Origin: Ostrinia nubilalis
Lineage: Eukaryota > Arthropoda > Insecta > Lepidoptera > Crambidae
Reading direction: 5' to 3'
Assembly (NCBI RefSeq): GCF_963855985.1
Contig: NC_087093.1
Location: 13,965,001-14,029,000 of the forward strand
DNA length: 64,000 nucleotides
Below are positions 21,098 through 33,091 of the stretch, one piece after another. Position 1 is the first letter of the stretch; every line of letters starts with the position of its first letter. The position numbers were made by a program, and so were the translations under genes. The notes beneath the pieces were generated by a model. That model was not told the origin of the DNA. It searched no databases and saw only the letters and a list, made by a program, of their open reading frames with translations.

Positions 21098-21281
21098 GCT
21101 ACGGAGATTTGTTAGCGTATTTTGATTTTCACGTCATTTCTATGCTGTTAACCAAGGCGCTGTAACAATCACAGTAGAGTAAGAGCTAGTGAACGCCAGA
21201 CCTACGCCATTTTATAAAAGCTGAAAGTTTGTCAGCGTAGGCTCCCAATATAGGATAATATGATGTTGGTGAATTATGAAG

Positions 21282-21880
21282 TTTTTTTTTTTTTTTTTTT
21301 TTTTTTATGTGACAGGAGGCAAACGAGCAGACGGATCACCTGATGGTAAGTGATTACCGTCGCCCATAGACACCCGCAGACCCAGGGGCGTTACAGGTGC
21401 GTTGCCGGCCTTTAAGGTGAAGATACGCTCTCCTCTTGAAAGCTTGCAGGTCGTATCCGTCCGGAAACACCGCAGACGACAGTCCATTCCACAGTTTGGT
21501 TGTACGGGGCAGGAAGTTTCTAGAGAAACGTACTGTTGTGGACTGCCAACCATCTAAGTGATGGGGGTGGAAGTGCTGTCGGGTAAATCGGTGGCGAAAA
21601 GTGGCGGCAGGAATAAGTCCGGATAATTCTTCAGAGCACTCCCCGTGATACATGCGATAGAAGATGCACAGTGAGGATACATCTCTACGCAGCGCCAAGG
21701 GGTCAAGCCGATCCGAAATGTCCTGGCAGTCAACGATTCGGGCTGCTCTCCGTTCAATGCGGTCCAGAGGGAGAAGCTGGTACTGGGGCGCACCTGCCCA
21801 AAGATGAGAACAGTATTCCATATGAGGCCGAACCTGCGCCTTGTAAAGTTTGGGTCATCGTGGCTTTGGGAGCTACCCTA
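21282..21880 (-). pseudogene. 5'-truncated LINE: reverse transcriptase C-terminus with poly(A)
   Basis: The minus strand encodes the C-terminal domain that follows the polymerase of CR1/Jockey-like LINEs: VRPHMEYCSHLWAGAP, LDRIERRAARIVD, FYRMYHGECSEEL, FSRNFLPRTTKLWNGL, YDLQAFKRRAYLHLKGR. The main open frame is 155 codons, then a 3' end with tcacttaccatcaggtga and a tail of about 25 A (seen as T at 21282-21306). Frame breaks lie upstream of 21860. No RT catalytic motif is retained. Confidence 0.8.
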
Positions 21881-22051
21881 AAAAAACTGTCTGGCAAGGA
21901 GTTACAAATTCACCAGCATCTAGGTACGAAACGTGGACCATTTATGTAATTACAAATATTGTTTTACAAATTATAAAACTGAAACTGAAAGGCGTAACAA
22001 ATTATCCTCTCAAGCGATCTGCGCCGCACGTCACGAAGCTCTAAAGTGATC

Positions 22052-22088
22052 TGCGGCGGCTCCCGCCGCAAATCACTTGTCCAAGTCC
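22052..22088. repeat. GC-rich hairpin
   Basis: aagtgatctgcggcgg and ccgccgcaaatcactt pair with one mismatch around a 3-base loop. No coding context; function unknown, possibly a TE end. Confidence 0.5.
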
Positions 22089-22389
22089 GGGGCCTTGTCA
22101 TTTAAAAAATATAGTTCTATTTTTAACTACCGTTTCCTGATAATCATCAAGCCATATCGAATCTGTCGAGGATTCGATTATTCGAATAACATTGGTAATC
22201 GATTGCGTGGGTAGCAGCTGACTATCATCGGTCTTTGTTGATTGTGCCGGGCGATATATCACCATTGTTTTTGAGTTTCGGGATTGCTATTTTTATACCA
22301 AAACCTATTTATATTATTTCTGATTGTTTTGCGATATCTTATTTGTATTTGTCTGCTATGTACATACATACGTGTAAGCAGGCACTATA

Positions 22390-22519
22390 AGGCTGAGTTG
22401 CACCACCTAACCAACCTAACTTTGACTGTAACTATAACGACAACCGGTGTTTTATGTATGGAGCTTGACAGATTTTTGACGTTTGACAAAGTTAAGGTAA
22501 GATGGTGCAACCCAGCCTA
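22390..22519. mobile_element. MITE, family ggctgagttgcacc, copy 2
   Basis: ggctgagttgcaccacctaa on the left, gatggtgcaacccagcctaa on the right. Same family as 10019, 30109 and 55808. Confidence 0.8.
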
Positions 22520-23825
22520 AGAGTCTTTATTTCTTTTAAAGAATTTAAATATTATGCTTACAGACGTATGGTTCTGAGTCTAGTACTTTTGAGAAGACTA
22601 AATACTAAACTTGGCATAATTTTTATGTATTAATATGAGCCTTGATTCTCAAAAAAACTTTAGTAACCTAATAGTCATGAGGAAAACTTCCCAGACAACA
22701 TTTTGTTCACTATTTAAAACCCAACAAGTATTTTTTGTTGTTCTGATGTAATCTAAACACTCTCAAAACTTCAGAAAATATAGTGACATTAATAAGTAAA
22801 CGAATGAACGTTTAGTCAATAATTAAGTTCACTTTCTTCACATGATACGAGTAACACACAAAGCAAAGTTATAAGTACTCGTAGATGATTGACGAAACCA
22901 AAATAATGACAAATTCTTTGGCCAACTAAGAGGCTTTTCCTTGAAAAACGAATTGATCCCCCAAGTTGACACTTGTATCAGCCGTACAGGAAAACATTTG
23001 GGGGAAGTTTCCCACAAGAGGAATGAGGTCAATGAGTGAAATGAGGAAAGAACTCCCACTGCTTATCAGACTATACATTGTTGTGGCAAAATAGACCGTA
23101 TTACCAAGAAATAAGATGCTAGTGTGTTACGCTTGATGTGATGTTAGAACTCCTTTATTCTGCCACAAGCAGCTTTCGCTGATATATTTATTGCACAGCA
23201 CGGATTCAACGCTCGTCGTGTTTTCTTTAAGTTATGTTTTTGTAAAGGGAAGTAGATCAAGATAAATAAACCTACCATATTAGCTAACGGTCCCAATTTT
23301 ATTTACAGGCGACAACTTTACTCTATTTCGTGAGGAAAGTTGGAGACGGATTTTCGTGAGAAAGAGCCACGCCTTTTCAAGGTGAGAGTGAATTACTTAA
23401 CTGTACCATCCTAGCCTGTATCTTACTTAGCATCGGGTGTGATTGCTTGCAGTCAAAATACCTGCCTTGTGAAAAATCTGCAATATAAAAAAAAATAAGA
23501 ATGACCGTGTCTGATTGAGCTAAAAGATGAAAGTCATGACCTAAAGGTAAAACGGACAGATTATGGCACATCAAAGTAAACACTGTGGCACCTTATCTAG
23601 TTGTCATAGAAGCTATTTCGGAACAAAAATAGTCTGCTATTCAAGTATTCAATACCATTCACCTGGATGATCTTCATTGACAAACAACCGCATGCACTGT
23701 GTATTTAAACCTTCCGGGAACACGCTTCCGATTTAGTTTCCCCACGTTAACTATTTGATCGAATCAGATGTCAGAGGCTGTAAATGGAGTGAGTAAACCT
23801 TTTCTCTCAGGCAAAATTAAAGAAC
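22520..23825. other. No gene seen
   Basis: No recognisable coding region. A 73-base block at 23309-23381 between tttatttacag and gtgagag looks like an exon by splice signals alone but has only one short open frame; not enough to call. Confidence 0.4.
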
Positions 23826-23829
23826 TATA

Positions 23830-24295
23830 GTTCGTTCGTTCGTTTCATCCAAATGACGTCCACTGCTGGACAAAGGCCTCCCCCAAGGTTTTCCATAATG
23901 AACGGTCCTGCGCTGCCCGCAATCCGCATCCAGGCACTTCTCGCGACCTTTACCAGATCGTCGGTCCACCTAGTAGGAGGCCTGCCCACGCTACGTCTAC
24001 CAGCCCGGGGTCGCCACTCGAGAGCTTTCCTGCCCCAACGGCCATCGTCTCTACGAGCTATGTGCCCCGCCTACTGCCACTTGAGTTTAGCAATTCTGCG
24101 AGCTATGTCGGTTACTTTGGTTCTCCTGCGGATCTCCTCGTGTGTGTTGCCAGTGATGGTATACGGATCTGAGACGTGGTCGCTTACTATGGGCCTCATA
24201 AGAAGGCTCAAGGTCACCCAAAGGGCGATGGAGCGGGCTATGCTCGGAGTTTCCCTGCGTGATCGAATCAGAAATAGTACGGACTCGACTGAAAT
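23830..24295 (-). pseudogene. LINE fragment with inverted 5' part (twin-priming structure)
   Basis: 23830-24140 (minus) carries the 3' end: EEIRRRTKVTDIARRIAKLK through TRWTDDLVK-like sequence to the AACG-type tail. 24145-24285 carries the immediately upstream part of the same protein in plus orientation (VMVYGSETWSLTMG to SLRDRIRN). Comparison with 53795-54120 shows that RDRIRN normally runs directly into the EEIRRRT-type segment. So two adjacent pieces of one element are joined with the 5' piece inverted. Confidence 0.75.
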
Positions 24296-24526
24296 TAGAT
24301 TTGCCATTGTCTAGATCTAGCTTGTGACTTGATGCCTAACTGAAATATTGATTAGGCTCGAATACTGATAAGTTCGTAGATTTTGAAATACGAGTGAATT
24401 TACTCGTCCAGTCCGACATCGGCACCATTGGGCTATTGCCGCTTCAAACCATAATTTGCCTGATATATATATTTGGGCTATTGTCGCTTCGAAAATGATT
24501 AGGTGCCCTGTATTCTCTTTGCAGCG

Positions 24527-24710
24527 ACCACGTAGCTGGAAGACGTAGCGTGGGCAGGCTTCCTACCAGGTGGACCGACGATCTGGTAACTAAGGTCACG
24601 GGAAGAGCCTGGATGCGGGCAGCGCAGGACCGTGCATTGTGGAAAACTTTGGAGGAGGCCTTTGCCCAGCGGTGGACGTCATTTGGCTGAAACGAACGAA
24701 CGAACGAACA
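24527..24710 (+). pseudogene. LINE 3' end with AACG tail
   Basis: gctggaagacgtagcgtggg, then cgacgatctggtaactaagg and cagcggtggacgtcatttgg, ending in aacgaacgaacgaac. 5'-truncated member of the QQWTSFG family. Confidence 0.75.
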
Positions 24711-25394
24711 CTTTTCATTTGTGAAAATATATTTCGGTCTGAAAACAGCTCGCCTACTAAACACAAATAAAATCTAATATAATCATTGCATTTATCAGTT
24801 CGGTTTCGGAAACCAGCAACTCCCGTCGAAGATTTCAACAACAACATGAATTACAATTGTAAATTTTGAATTATTCATACCCTATTTTGCTGATCTGGCG
24901 GCCCTATTCTGGATTATTTATCGAACGATATTATTTTATGAGTAACTTAGGGTGTCACTCCTATTGTTTAGGTAATGTACAATGTATGATTTTTTAAAAT
25001 AACGGCAGGAATAGTAGCTACCTATAGCCCCACTGCTTTTAAATCGTATTAATATTTTCGCTGAGTACATTATTGTCCTGAATTAGCAATACAATGACTT
25101 GAAAATAAGGAAGTTTGAGAGAAAATTTTGTTGAATAAAACTTTTACTCGATAGTAAAATTCTACTCCCGTCGCTCAAAATACTGTTACACAATGTCTTT
25201 GAGGGCATAATATGAGAAGAGTCAAAATAAAATAGAGCAAAAATTTAAGTAGGTGAGTAAAAAAGAATCAAAAACACACAGTAAATTCATTAAAAATACA
25301 ACTCCGTAAAGTGCACGGGTATTGTTAATATAAACAGCGAAGTACCAACAACACTAATCGATGAACGATAAAGCTATACTGTCTAAACCAGAAA

Positions 25395-25545
25395 CGATAT
25401 CGAATCGCGCCCATCAGAATATGCCCTTCGATTCGCCAGCCATAACTTATGTAGCCACAGCGTGGAGCGCCGAGATACGCCGTGACTAATCGCTACGTCT
25501 GGATATCTTCATCCATCACAGAACGTGATATAATGTCATGGGTGA
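25395..25545. repeat. Dispersed repeat (catccatcacagaacgtga type)
   Basis: cttcatccatcacagaacgtgat and the preceding gtgactaatcgctacgtctg recur in diverged form at 28480-28580. Family unknown. Confidence 0.4.
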
Positions 25546-25623
25546 TCAAAATACTGTTGTGATTTTGGATGATGATTTAATTCAATGATGGCCTGGATAA
25601 TTCAGAAAGAAGGTTAGTGAACG

Positions 25624-25755
25624 TGAAAGTCAGCCAAATGACGTCCACTGCTGAACAAATGCCTCCCCAAGGATTTCCAAACGACAGATCCCGCGCTGCC
25701 TGCATCCAGGTACTTCCCGCGACCTTCATCAGATCGTCGGTCCACCTGTCTACAC
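25624..25755 (-). pseudogene. LINE 3' end fragment
   Basis: Complement of the QQWTSFG tail (gccaaatgacgtccactgct), extending to tcagatcgtcggtccacctg, the TRWTDDL coding stretch. Confidence 0.65.
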
Positions 25756-25871
25756 TACATCCTTACGGCCCTGATAACTAAGCACCTAATATTTTATAGA
25801 GATGATAATCGACAATGTATCCCTTATGAGCTTTGTGAAATTGTAAGATAAAAGTTAACTATGTATTATGT

Positions 25872-25938
25872 ATTGGGGGAGGCCTTTGTCCAGCAGTGGA
25901 CGTCTTTCGGCTGAAACGAACGAACGAACGATGTATTA
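25872..25938 (+). pseudogene. LINE 3' end with AACG tail, very short
   Basis: gaggcctttgtccagcagtg, gacgtctttcggctgaaacg, then aacgaacgaacg. About 65 bases. Confidence 0.65.
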
Positions 25939-25969
25939 AGAACGTCCTTTTGACTTGACTTACTTGACT

Positions 25970-26077
25970 TAAGATCCTATGTTCCCTAGATGGGGCAGAG
26001 GGCATCCACAACAGGCCTCCATCGCGTTCGGTCTTGAGCTTCGCGATTGATCTCGCTCCAGGTCTTTTTGACTTACA
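25970..26077 (-). pseudogene. Fragment of another LINE
   Basis: The minus strand reads RSIAKLKTERDGGLLWMPSA, a sequence I associate with lepidopteran LINE debris but cannot place precisely. It is interrupted by the TIR element starting at 26080. Confidence 0.35.
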
Positions 26078-26079
26078 TA

Positions 26080-28206
26080 TCGATACCTCTGGGCTCAAAG
26101 GTCGTAAAGGACAAAATACCGAAAATGAGTTATTTATACAGTTTTACTCAGAATGTAATTCTCTATCGATCTGTATATTTAGTTTGTCGAAATTCCCAAA
26201 AAAAGTGCCTTTACGACCCATCATATTTGATAAGCTAAACAGAATTCATCGTGAAAATTGGGATGTAAATACCATTTGATTTTTTAGTACAGTTACCATG
26301 GTAGTAAAGAACAAGTAAACACAATTTTTTGGGTGTATAATGTACATGTAGTATATCTATTGTCCTATACAACCTTACATTTTCATGCCCAAGTCTAAAT
26401 AATTTGTCCTTTACGCCTTTAGATTATCTAAACAAATATTTTAAAAATCTACACAGTGAGGATATTAAAATAACTGTGAAGGTAAATTTTATAGACGTTT
26501 CTTATAGTATTTAAGTATGTGCGTTTGTAACAAATGAAAGAACCTAAAAAGTCATCAAAAATATATAATAAAACTATTTTAGAGTGTAAAATTTATGTGA
26601 TTTGTACGTATAAAATGATGACATCTACCCACATCGGGTAAAGTAATGTTGCTTTTTATTATTTCTCATATTTGAAGAAACTAGGTATTTGTCAGGTATA
26701 AGATAATTATTAAAAGATGATTTAAGAAAATAAAAACATGCTATAAAATAACGTATTACCTAGTTAGGATAGTTGAAAAAATGAAAAAGCTAGATTTGTT
26801 AAGAATATTATATATGAAAAAAAAAGAGTCACCTTACTGTAGTACCTTAGGTGTCATTATTTTGTATGCACAAATCACACAAATACTACACTTTTAATGA
26901 TTTCCTAGTAATTTTGACTAACGCCCTTGAAGTTGGTCAAAACCACTTTTGAGTTTTGACTGTTAAAATTATAATAAATTAGTATAGTTTCTAAAGTTAT
27001 TTGGATCAGCTAATAAAGAATAACTAGTAGGAAAAATATTTACACAACATGGGAAAATATAATATTATGTTGAGACTTAATCTACTAAAAAGCGTGAATG
27101 CAGTTTTTTTTCGAAGTTATAATTTTATATTAAAAATAATTGGCTTTTAAAAACGGTATTATGTAGGAGTAAAGTAAGTGGATGGACTTTATTTTAATGA
27201 AAATCTTCCTACTTGTAATCTTACTTACCTAACTTTTCTACTTTTATACCAAGTACAATGACATAATTTTAAGCTACTATGAATTAATAATGTTTAATTT
27301 ATTTGGAATTTAGAATAATAATTATTCTAAATTCTTATTAAATAATATAATAAATAATAAATATAGTTTGGTTTTCGTTTGTCCTTAATAATTCTATTCT
27401 ATCTGCATTATCATAAGGTCAACTGGTGGACAGACTGCCCTATGGAATTAAATCTGCTATTTGTAGTTTTTCGAAACAATAATAATGATTAAATAAATAA
27501 ATAAAATTAAATTGGTTTCGGTTTTTCCTATAAAGTAGACATTTATGAAGATTTATTTAAAAGCATCATAATATTTATTTTCTAAATTAGCTTTTATATC
27601 GGAAATAGTTTCTTCTAGTTCGAAGATAAATCAAAACTTCTACTTAAATAGTTTCATAAATTGTGTGCATTAAATTATGAAGCTACGGAAAATCATTTTA
27701 TTTCATTTAAAAGACCATAATTCATTAAAAATATGTGAAGAAATGGTATATTACTTATGAAATACCATAAAATATTAAATATTTAAGCTAAATCATCAAT
27801 TAACCCTTTCATAATACCTTACCTGGGTGTCCCGTTACGACCCATGAAAACCTACAAAACTATGTAAATTGTCATTTATTACCTTAGTTTTGTAGTTTTG
27901 TGAAATAAAAATAGACTTACGTCCTGAGTAACTTGCCTAGGACGAATATTTGAGGGGCGTAAAGGTCTTTTTATTGTAATTTTGAGGGCGTAAAGGAAAT
28001 CTATCTCAGTAAATACAGCTCTAGTCCAGTTTTTCAATACCTCTTCGGAAAATGCTGTGAATTCTAAGCACTTTCTTCATAACTCATAATTTAATAGCTC
28101 AAAAAACAAAAAAGTTATCGTCGAATAAAAAAATAAAAAAACGTTTTTTGCTTCTCCTGAAAAGTCGTACTTTGTCCTTTACGACCTTTGAGCCCAGAGG
28201 TATCGA
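26080..28206. mobile_element. 2.1-kb DNA element with 36-bp terminal inverted repeats
   Basis: The left end tcgatacctctgggctcaaa (continuing through ggtcgtaaaggacaaa) is exactly mirrored at 28170-28206. TA stands on both outer sides (26078-26079, 28207-28208). The interior is very AT-rich with no long ORF. A CGTAAAGG/CCTTTACG motif recurs near the ends and inside (26209, 26402, 27957, 27989). Non-autonomous; TA duplication fits Tc1/mariner or related groups, but I do not recognise the ends. Confidence 0.8.
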
Positions 28207-28430
28207 TATACATTAAAAGAAGATCTCAATCTCTGTGTGTTAGTTTACGTACATTCAATCTACGTTCAATATAACCAGCATTACACGCAAAAACATCGTT
28301 TAGTTTCTTAGTTAAGCGAAATGAACCAATTAGGTATTTTGTTATTCTCCTATTCCTGGAACAACAATACAGTGTTGTCTACAATTTAGCTTGATATATC
28401 GAAACGCATCAGAATAAACTCTTCGTCCGT

Positions 28431-28466
28431 TTATTCGTTTCAGCCAAATGACGTCCACTATTATGG
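28431..28466 (-). pseudogene. LINE 3' terminus, minimal fragment
   Basis: cgtttcagccaaatgacgtc and ccact are the complement of the last bases of the QQWTSFG LINE. Only about 35 bases. Confidence 0.5.
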
Positions 28467-28599
28467 AAACTCTTCGATTCGGCCATAATGTATACACAGT
28501 GGAACACAGATACCATGACTAATAGCTGCGTCCAAACATCTTCATCCATCACGGAACATGATACGTCATGTTCCGACCCCAGACTGGATTGAACGAATG

Positions 28600-30105
28600 A
28601 ATCTTTGATTAAGGAGCTCCAAAACTGAGGTAACTTTATGCAATCGGTTTATAGATGAGTTTGTGTTTGAGTTTTATATCCCCAAGTTTGTAGGTTACGT
28701 GATATTTGTACAAAGCAGTCCTTGTTTACGTTGATGATGTTATTCTGAAAGATGACACCTTGTCGTGTTAAAAAAAGGAGTGGTTGTGTTGTGATGAATC
28801 TTAAGAGGTTAATCTTGGAACGAGGAAAACCGGGAGGTGTTATCGTAAACAAATAGTTATAAAAAGTAGTAAATAATCGATTTTCAAATAGAAAAAAAAT
28901 ACTAACAGAAGAATGTCAATAACCTACATGCGATGAAAATATACTTACAAACTAAACTAGGTATTTTAAAGTTCTGTTCATGTAGATTTTCTTTGGTGAG
29001 AAGGTCGAATATCACAAACTTAAAATCAATTTTAAAGTTCTATTTACGTAAAATTTCCTCTGGTAAGAAGGCCGAAGGTCCTTTGAGATGTAAGTTGGAT
29101 ATTTTATCTCAAACCAGGCCAGTATCATCTGTCATTGTAGGATCAACCATTAATGCTTTTGTGGTCAAGTGGTCAGGGGTTTGGGTACAACCAAGAGGTC
29201 GTAAATTTGACTCCCTAAAGCATTAGGATTGCACAATAATGATAACAAAATCTGTTGGAGATACGATAGATGGAGGTAAGTATGATCTTCGTCATATGAT
29301 ATGAGGAGAGAATCTCAAACGTTGTCTTGTTATGTACAGTCGACACATGATAATTGCAAAATAGCACTTATTGCTATTAAATTACATGTCACAGAATTTA
29401 GCTTGACGTGCCGTCGTTTTTACTAAAATAATCTCTTGCGAGTTTAACAAACTACTAATAAAAAGTTAAAAAGTTGAACACTGTTTGAAAGTGACATTTC
29501 CATAACGAACGTCACTTCAACGAGTGTGTATTTTTTATTAGTAAGGGGGTTAGTGTATAACTAATTAACTATAGGTTGAAACACAGCGATCCCAGATTTT
29601 TTAAGGGGGACACTTACGTGATGGCTGTGGCTGCATGTGAAGCCGCGGGCTTTAAAAGCTTGTAATTTTATGTTTACGAGTATAATATTAGACACGAATA
29701 TTAAAATAATAGTGACTGAGTTTCTTGCGTTGCTTCTTCTCAGCACTGGCTCATTTATTGTCCCGAAGCAGTGGTAGGGTTAATACTGGGACGTGTAAAA
29801 TTGCCTTTTTAAAGCCTATTTGAAAAAATGAGTTAATGATTCTTACATTTAGTTAGGTACCTACGAGAATATGTCTTTCATGTATAATACCTACCTACCT
29901 ACCTACATAGGTGCTCCAAGCAAGGTAAAATACGTCTTTCGTCAAACTGCTCATTGAATTTTCATGCTGTGTGGGAACTATTACAGCGCCAAATTAGGTA
30001 CCTAACTAATTCATGTTGTTTCTTTGTCTGGGTTCTAGATCATCAATTAAGTCTAGGATTCTAGTTAGGCCGAAATCTTGAGTGATCCCTAGGGTGTTAG
30101 TAAGC
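28600..30105. other. No gene seen
   Basis: AT-rich. A copy of the gggacgtgtaaaa repeat lies at about 29786-29840 and a TACC microsatellite at about 29890. No supported coding region. Confidence 0.4.
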
Positions 30106-30108
30106 GCC

Positions 30109-30232
30109 TTAGGCTGGGTTGCACCATCTTACTTTAACTTTGACAAACGTCAAAAATCTGTCAAACTCCTTACAAAAAACACCGGTTACAGTTAAAGTTA
30201 CGGTCAAAGTTAAGTGGTGCAACTCAGCCTTA
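30109..30232. mobile_element. MITE, family ggctgagttgcacc, copy 3
   Basis: taggctgggttgcaccatct on the left and agtggtgcaactcagcctta on the right. It shares the core aacgtcaaaaatctgtcaaa with copy 1. Confidence 0.8.
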
Positions 30233-30580
30233 ATATTCAAAGGTCTGGTTACAACAAAGTTAAGGCCGGGTAGCAGAGAAAATGGCGAAAATGAGGTTTT
30301 CATTTTTCATTTTTGAGGTACTAAACAGTAAAATTAAAGGCTAAGATTTTTATTGGGCATAGTTGAGGATATTTTCTAGGGCTATTAACGGATGGAAACA
30401 CGATTTGATGAAGTTGACTCGATAGAATAAATTCCCAAAGTTACCTCTATTCGTTTTCTATTTATGGTTTTATTTTTAAAATAAGCGATTTGAGATTAAT
30501 CTTTTACTAAACTAAAGTTCAGAAAGAACTTGAGGGCTTTTAACGGATGAAATTTTTATATTGCGTCTTATTTAGTTACG

Positions 30581-30748
30581 ATGTTAAAAAATGTGGAAAA
30601 AATCGTCCATGACGGCTTGGACAATCTCAATCAGTCGCGCGGTGGCGCTTACGGAGGACGGACGCGTGTCAGTTTTTTGGCCGTGACAGTTCGCGATTTG
30701 TCAATATTTTTGACAATGATGACTTTGATGAGTCACAGTATAATAATT
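30581..30748 (+). CDS. Conserved short ORF in the TTAA element, copy B
   Basis: Same 56-codon start as the copy-A frame (MLKNVEKIVHDGLDNLNQS). The LTR-like insertion at 30748 replaces its end. No recognised domain; coding status unproven. Confidence 0.3.
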
Positions 30749-31563
30749 GTGCACGACGGACGGCCCCGAATAGAAACTTAAATAGCTGTAAATAATTGTT
30801 TCGTTTTTGTTTCATAGTTGTTTCATAGTTGTTTCATTTTTATTTCGTTTTATAAAGTTTGTATAGTTTAAATATCGATAACTTCGTAATACAGTCCACT
30901 TTCTCTTTGTTGGTTCTCAATTAGTAATGTGTCGAGTCCTTAATTACTGATTAATAGGCGTATGTGGGACGTTGGAGATGTATAAATCATAGTTTATTTT
31001 AGAAAACCATAGAAATGTATAATTTGATAGCCCTTTGTTTTATGTATATCGATTAAACCTGTAATTTCGCATAGTTATGTATGTCGAGTCGTATTTATAG
31101 TATGTACATTAGATAGATAATTGTGTGTAGATCTTTATAGTTATTTACTTTTAATTGGTGATAATCTTAATTAGCCATAAAGGCAATTAATGTAAAATCG
31201 TGTGGCCAAATGAGCCCTATTTCGTGTACAAATTCTTAATTAGTAATTAACCCTGTACCTGTGTACCTTTATTTACCTGTCTAATGATAAGGGATAGTTT
31301 ACCTGAAAATAAATAATATAGATTCCAAAGAATAGTGGAAGAGCTAATTAGAATCCGATAAGAATTAGGTCAAGGTCATAGTTAAAAAATAGGTCACCGA
31401 ATAGATAAAAAACAGGCTCTCTATACGGTATTGCCGCCCAGGGGGGGTCTAAATTAGAAAGAGAGGGCAATAGATTTGCTGTTTCATTAGAGCGAGAGGC
31501 AACGAGGTTTTCTCACTCTAATGAAAGTAAATAAATATCGGGGTGCCATCCGGACCCAGTCAT

Positions 31564-33091
31564 AGGCGAATGGTTCAGGAAGTGGCGTATCGAGGTAAAT
31601 CCCGAAAAAAGTGCAGCAGTGTACTTTTCTAGGGCTTTGTCTGCGAAACGTCCTCCGGTTCGCACTCGTCCTAATGTCCCCACCCATCTCACCTTATTTG
31701 ACCAAACTATTCCTTGGAAAAGTGAGGCCAAGTACTTAGGTGTCACACTCGACCAGAGATTATCGTTCGCTCCGCACCTCAGACGCGTCTTGAGCCGTGC
31801 GAACCACTACATCCACCGACTCTACCACCTAGTTGGAAGGAAAAGTAAATTGTCACTTAGAAATAAGTTGACAATTTACAAAACCTGCATCCGTCCAGTG
31901 TTGACTTACGCCAGTCCGGTGTTTGCTCACACTTCCTGCACAGACCTTAAGAAATTCCAGACCCTCCAAAACAAATTCTTACGCCGAGCCGCGGACGCCC
32001 CGTGGTTCGTGCGTAATACGAATCTCCATAGAGATTTTGAGATCCCATCGATTGATCACTTTATGAAAGAAGCCTCTCGCCGCTACTTTGATAAAGCGAT
32101 CAACCACAAGAACCCTCTTATCGTTAGCGCCGCCACGTATACACCCCAGAAAGATGTCGCTGCCCAATACCGACGACCTAGGCATGTCCTAGACGACCCA
32201 GACGATCCTAGGGATGTTCCGATACCACCTAAGTATCGATACCTATTCATTTCGATAATACTCAAATCTTTTTTCGATACTACTTAAATAAGTACTCCTA
32301 AAGTATCGATACTTACTGATATCGATACTTTTTGGACCTTTTATTTTGTTTTATTATTTTGAGGGTGCTATCAATGAACGTTGAAGGACAATAATTTAAA
32401 CAAAATTGAGAAGAAAACAACTATTTATTTATCGGTTTATGCCATGATAACATTGGAATAAACCGATGAATTTGATGATTACAATTAATAAAATTACTTG
32501 TAAATAGTCACTTAACACTTTCACAATGGCGGAATGGCGAGATGATTTGCGGGCGGGTGCGGGTGTCTCCTTCTCTCGCTTTCGGCTCGGGCTCGGCTGA
32601 AGTCGGTCGAATTCGGCTGGCCCAGCGCGAGACAACGCGTCACTCACGCCGCCACGTGACGAATACCGGGCGGTAACTTGGTAACCGATTCAAGCTGATT
32701 AGCTGACTGTTTTTACTCTCTCAGTTCTGTATGATGCGTTCTCGGTTTTTTTTATTGTTTTCGGTTGTTTTGCTGATTCGATTCGATACCAAGTATTTTT
32801 GTTTCGATACCGATTATGTATCGCAAAATTGATTCGATACAATAAATACTTGGTATCGAATCAAAAGTATCGAGTATCTACTCGTATTTATTAGTATCGG
32901 AATATCCCTAGACGATCCTATTACCGAATTTCTGAACACAGACATCACTGCCTTAAGCACGCCAACTACTCCACAACACAGTAGCTCGTTACACCGTACT
33001 CGCCGGCGAGTGCGAGGCCCTGCTTTCCATTTCGGACGGTACAGACATGTACCGGGCCGGTTCTCCCCTATCCGTCCCCCGGACACGGCCT
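31564..33091 (+). pseudogene. ORF2 C-terminus of LINE copy 1, split by the hAT insertion
   Basis: The upstream part (to 32208) translates identically to the corresponding part of the complete ORF2, including RPPVRTRPNVPTHLTLFDQT and LKKFQTLQNKFLRRAADAPW. The reading then runs into the inserted element. After the second target duplication (32911-32918) the frame resumes to the same stop. Non-functional because of truncation and insertion, not because of point mutations. Confidence 0.85.
32209..32910. mobile_element. hAT-type non-autonomous transposon
   Basis: Ends TAGGGATGTTCCGAT and, inverted, TAGGGATATTCCGAT, with an 8-bp direct repeat GACGATCC at 32201-32208 and 32911-32918. The full-length LINE has the empty site. 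702 bp. TATCGATA or TCGATAC motifs crowd both subterminal regions. The centre has a GC-rich stretch (about 32530-32660). No transposase. Confidence 0.9.

Noticed and set aside
31487..31746. Minus-strand frames opposite LINE ORF2
   Set aside because: Mirror shadows of the ORF2 coding strand; the same shadows occur opposite the full-length copy.
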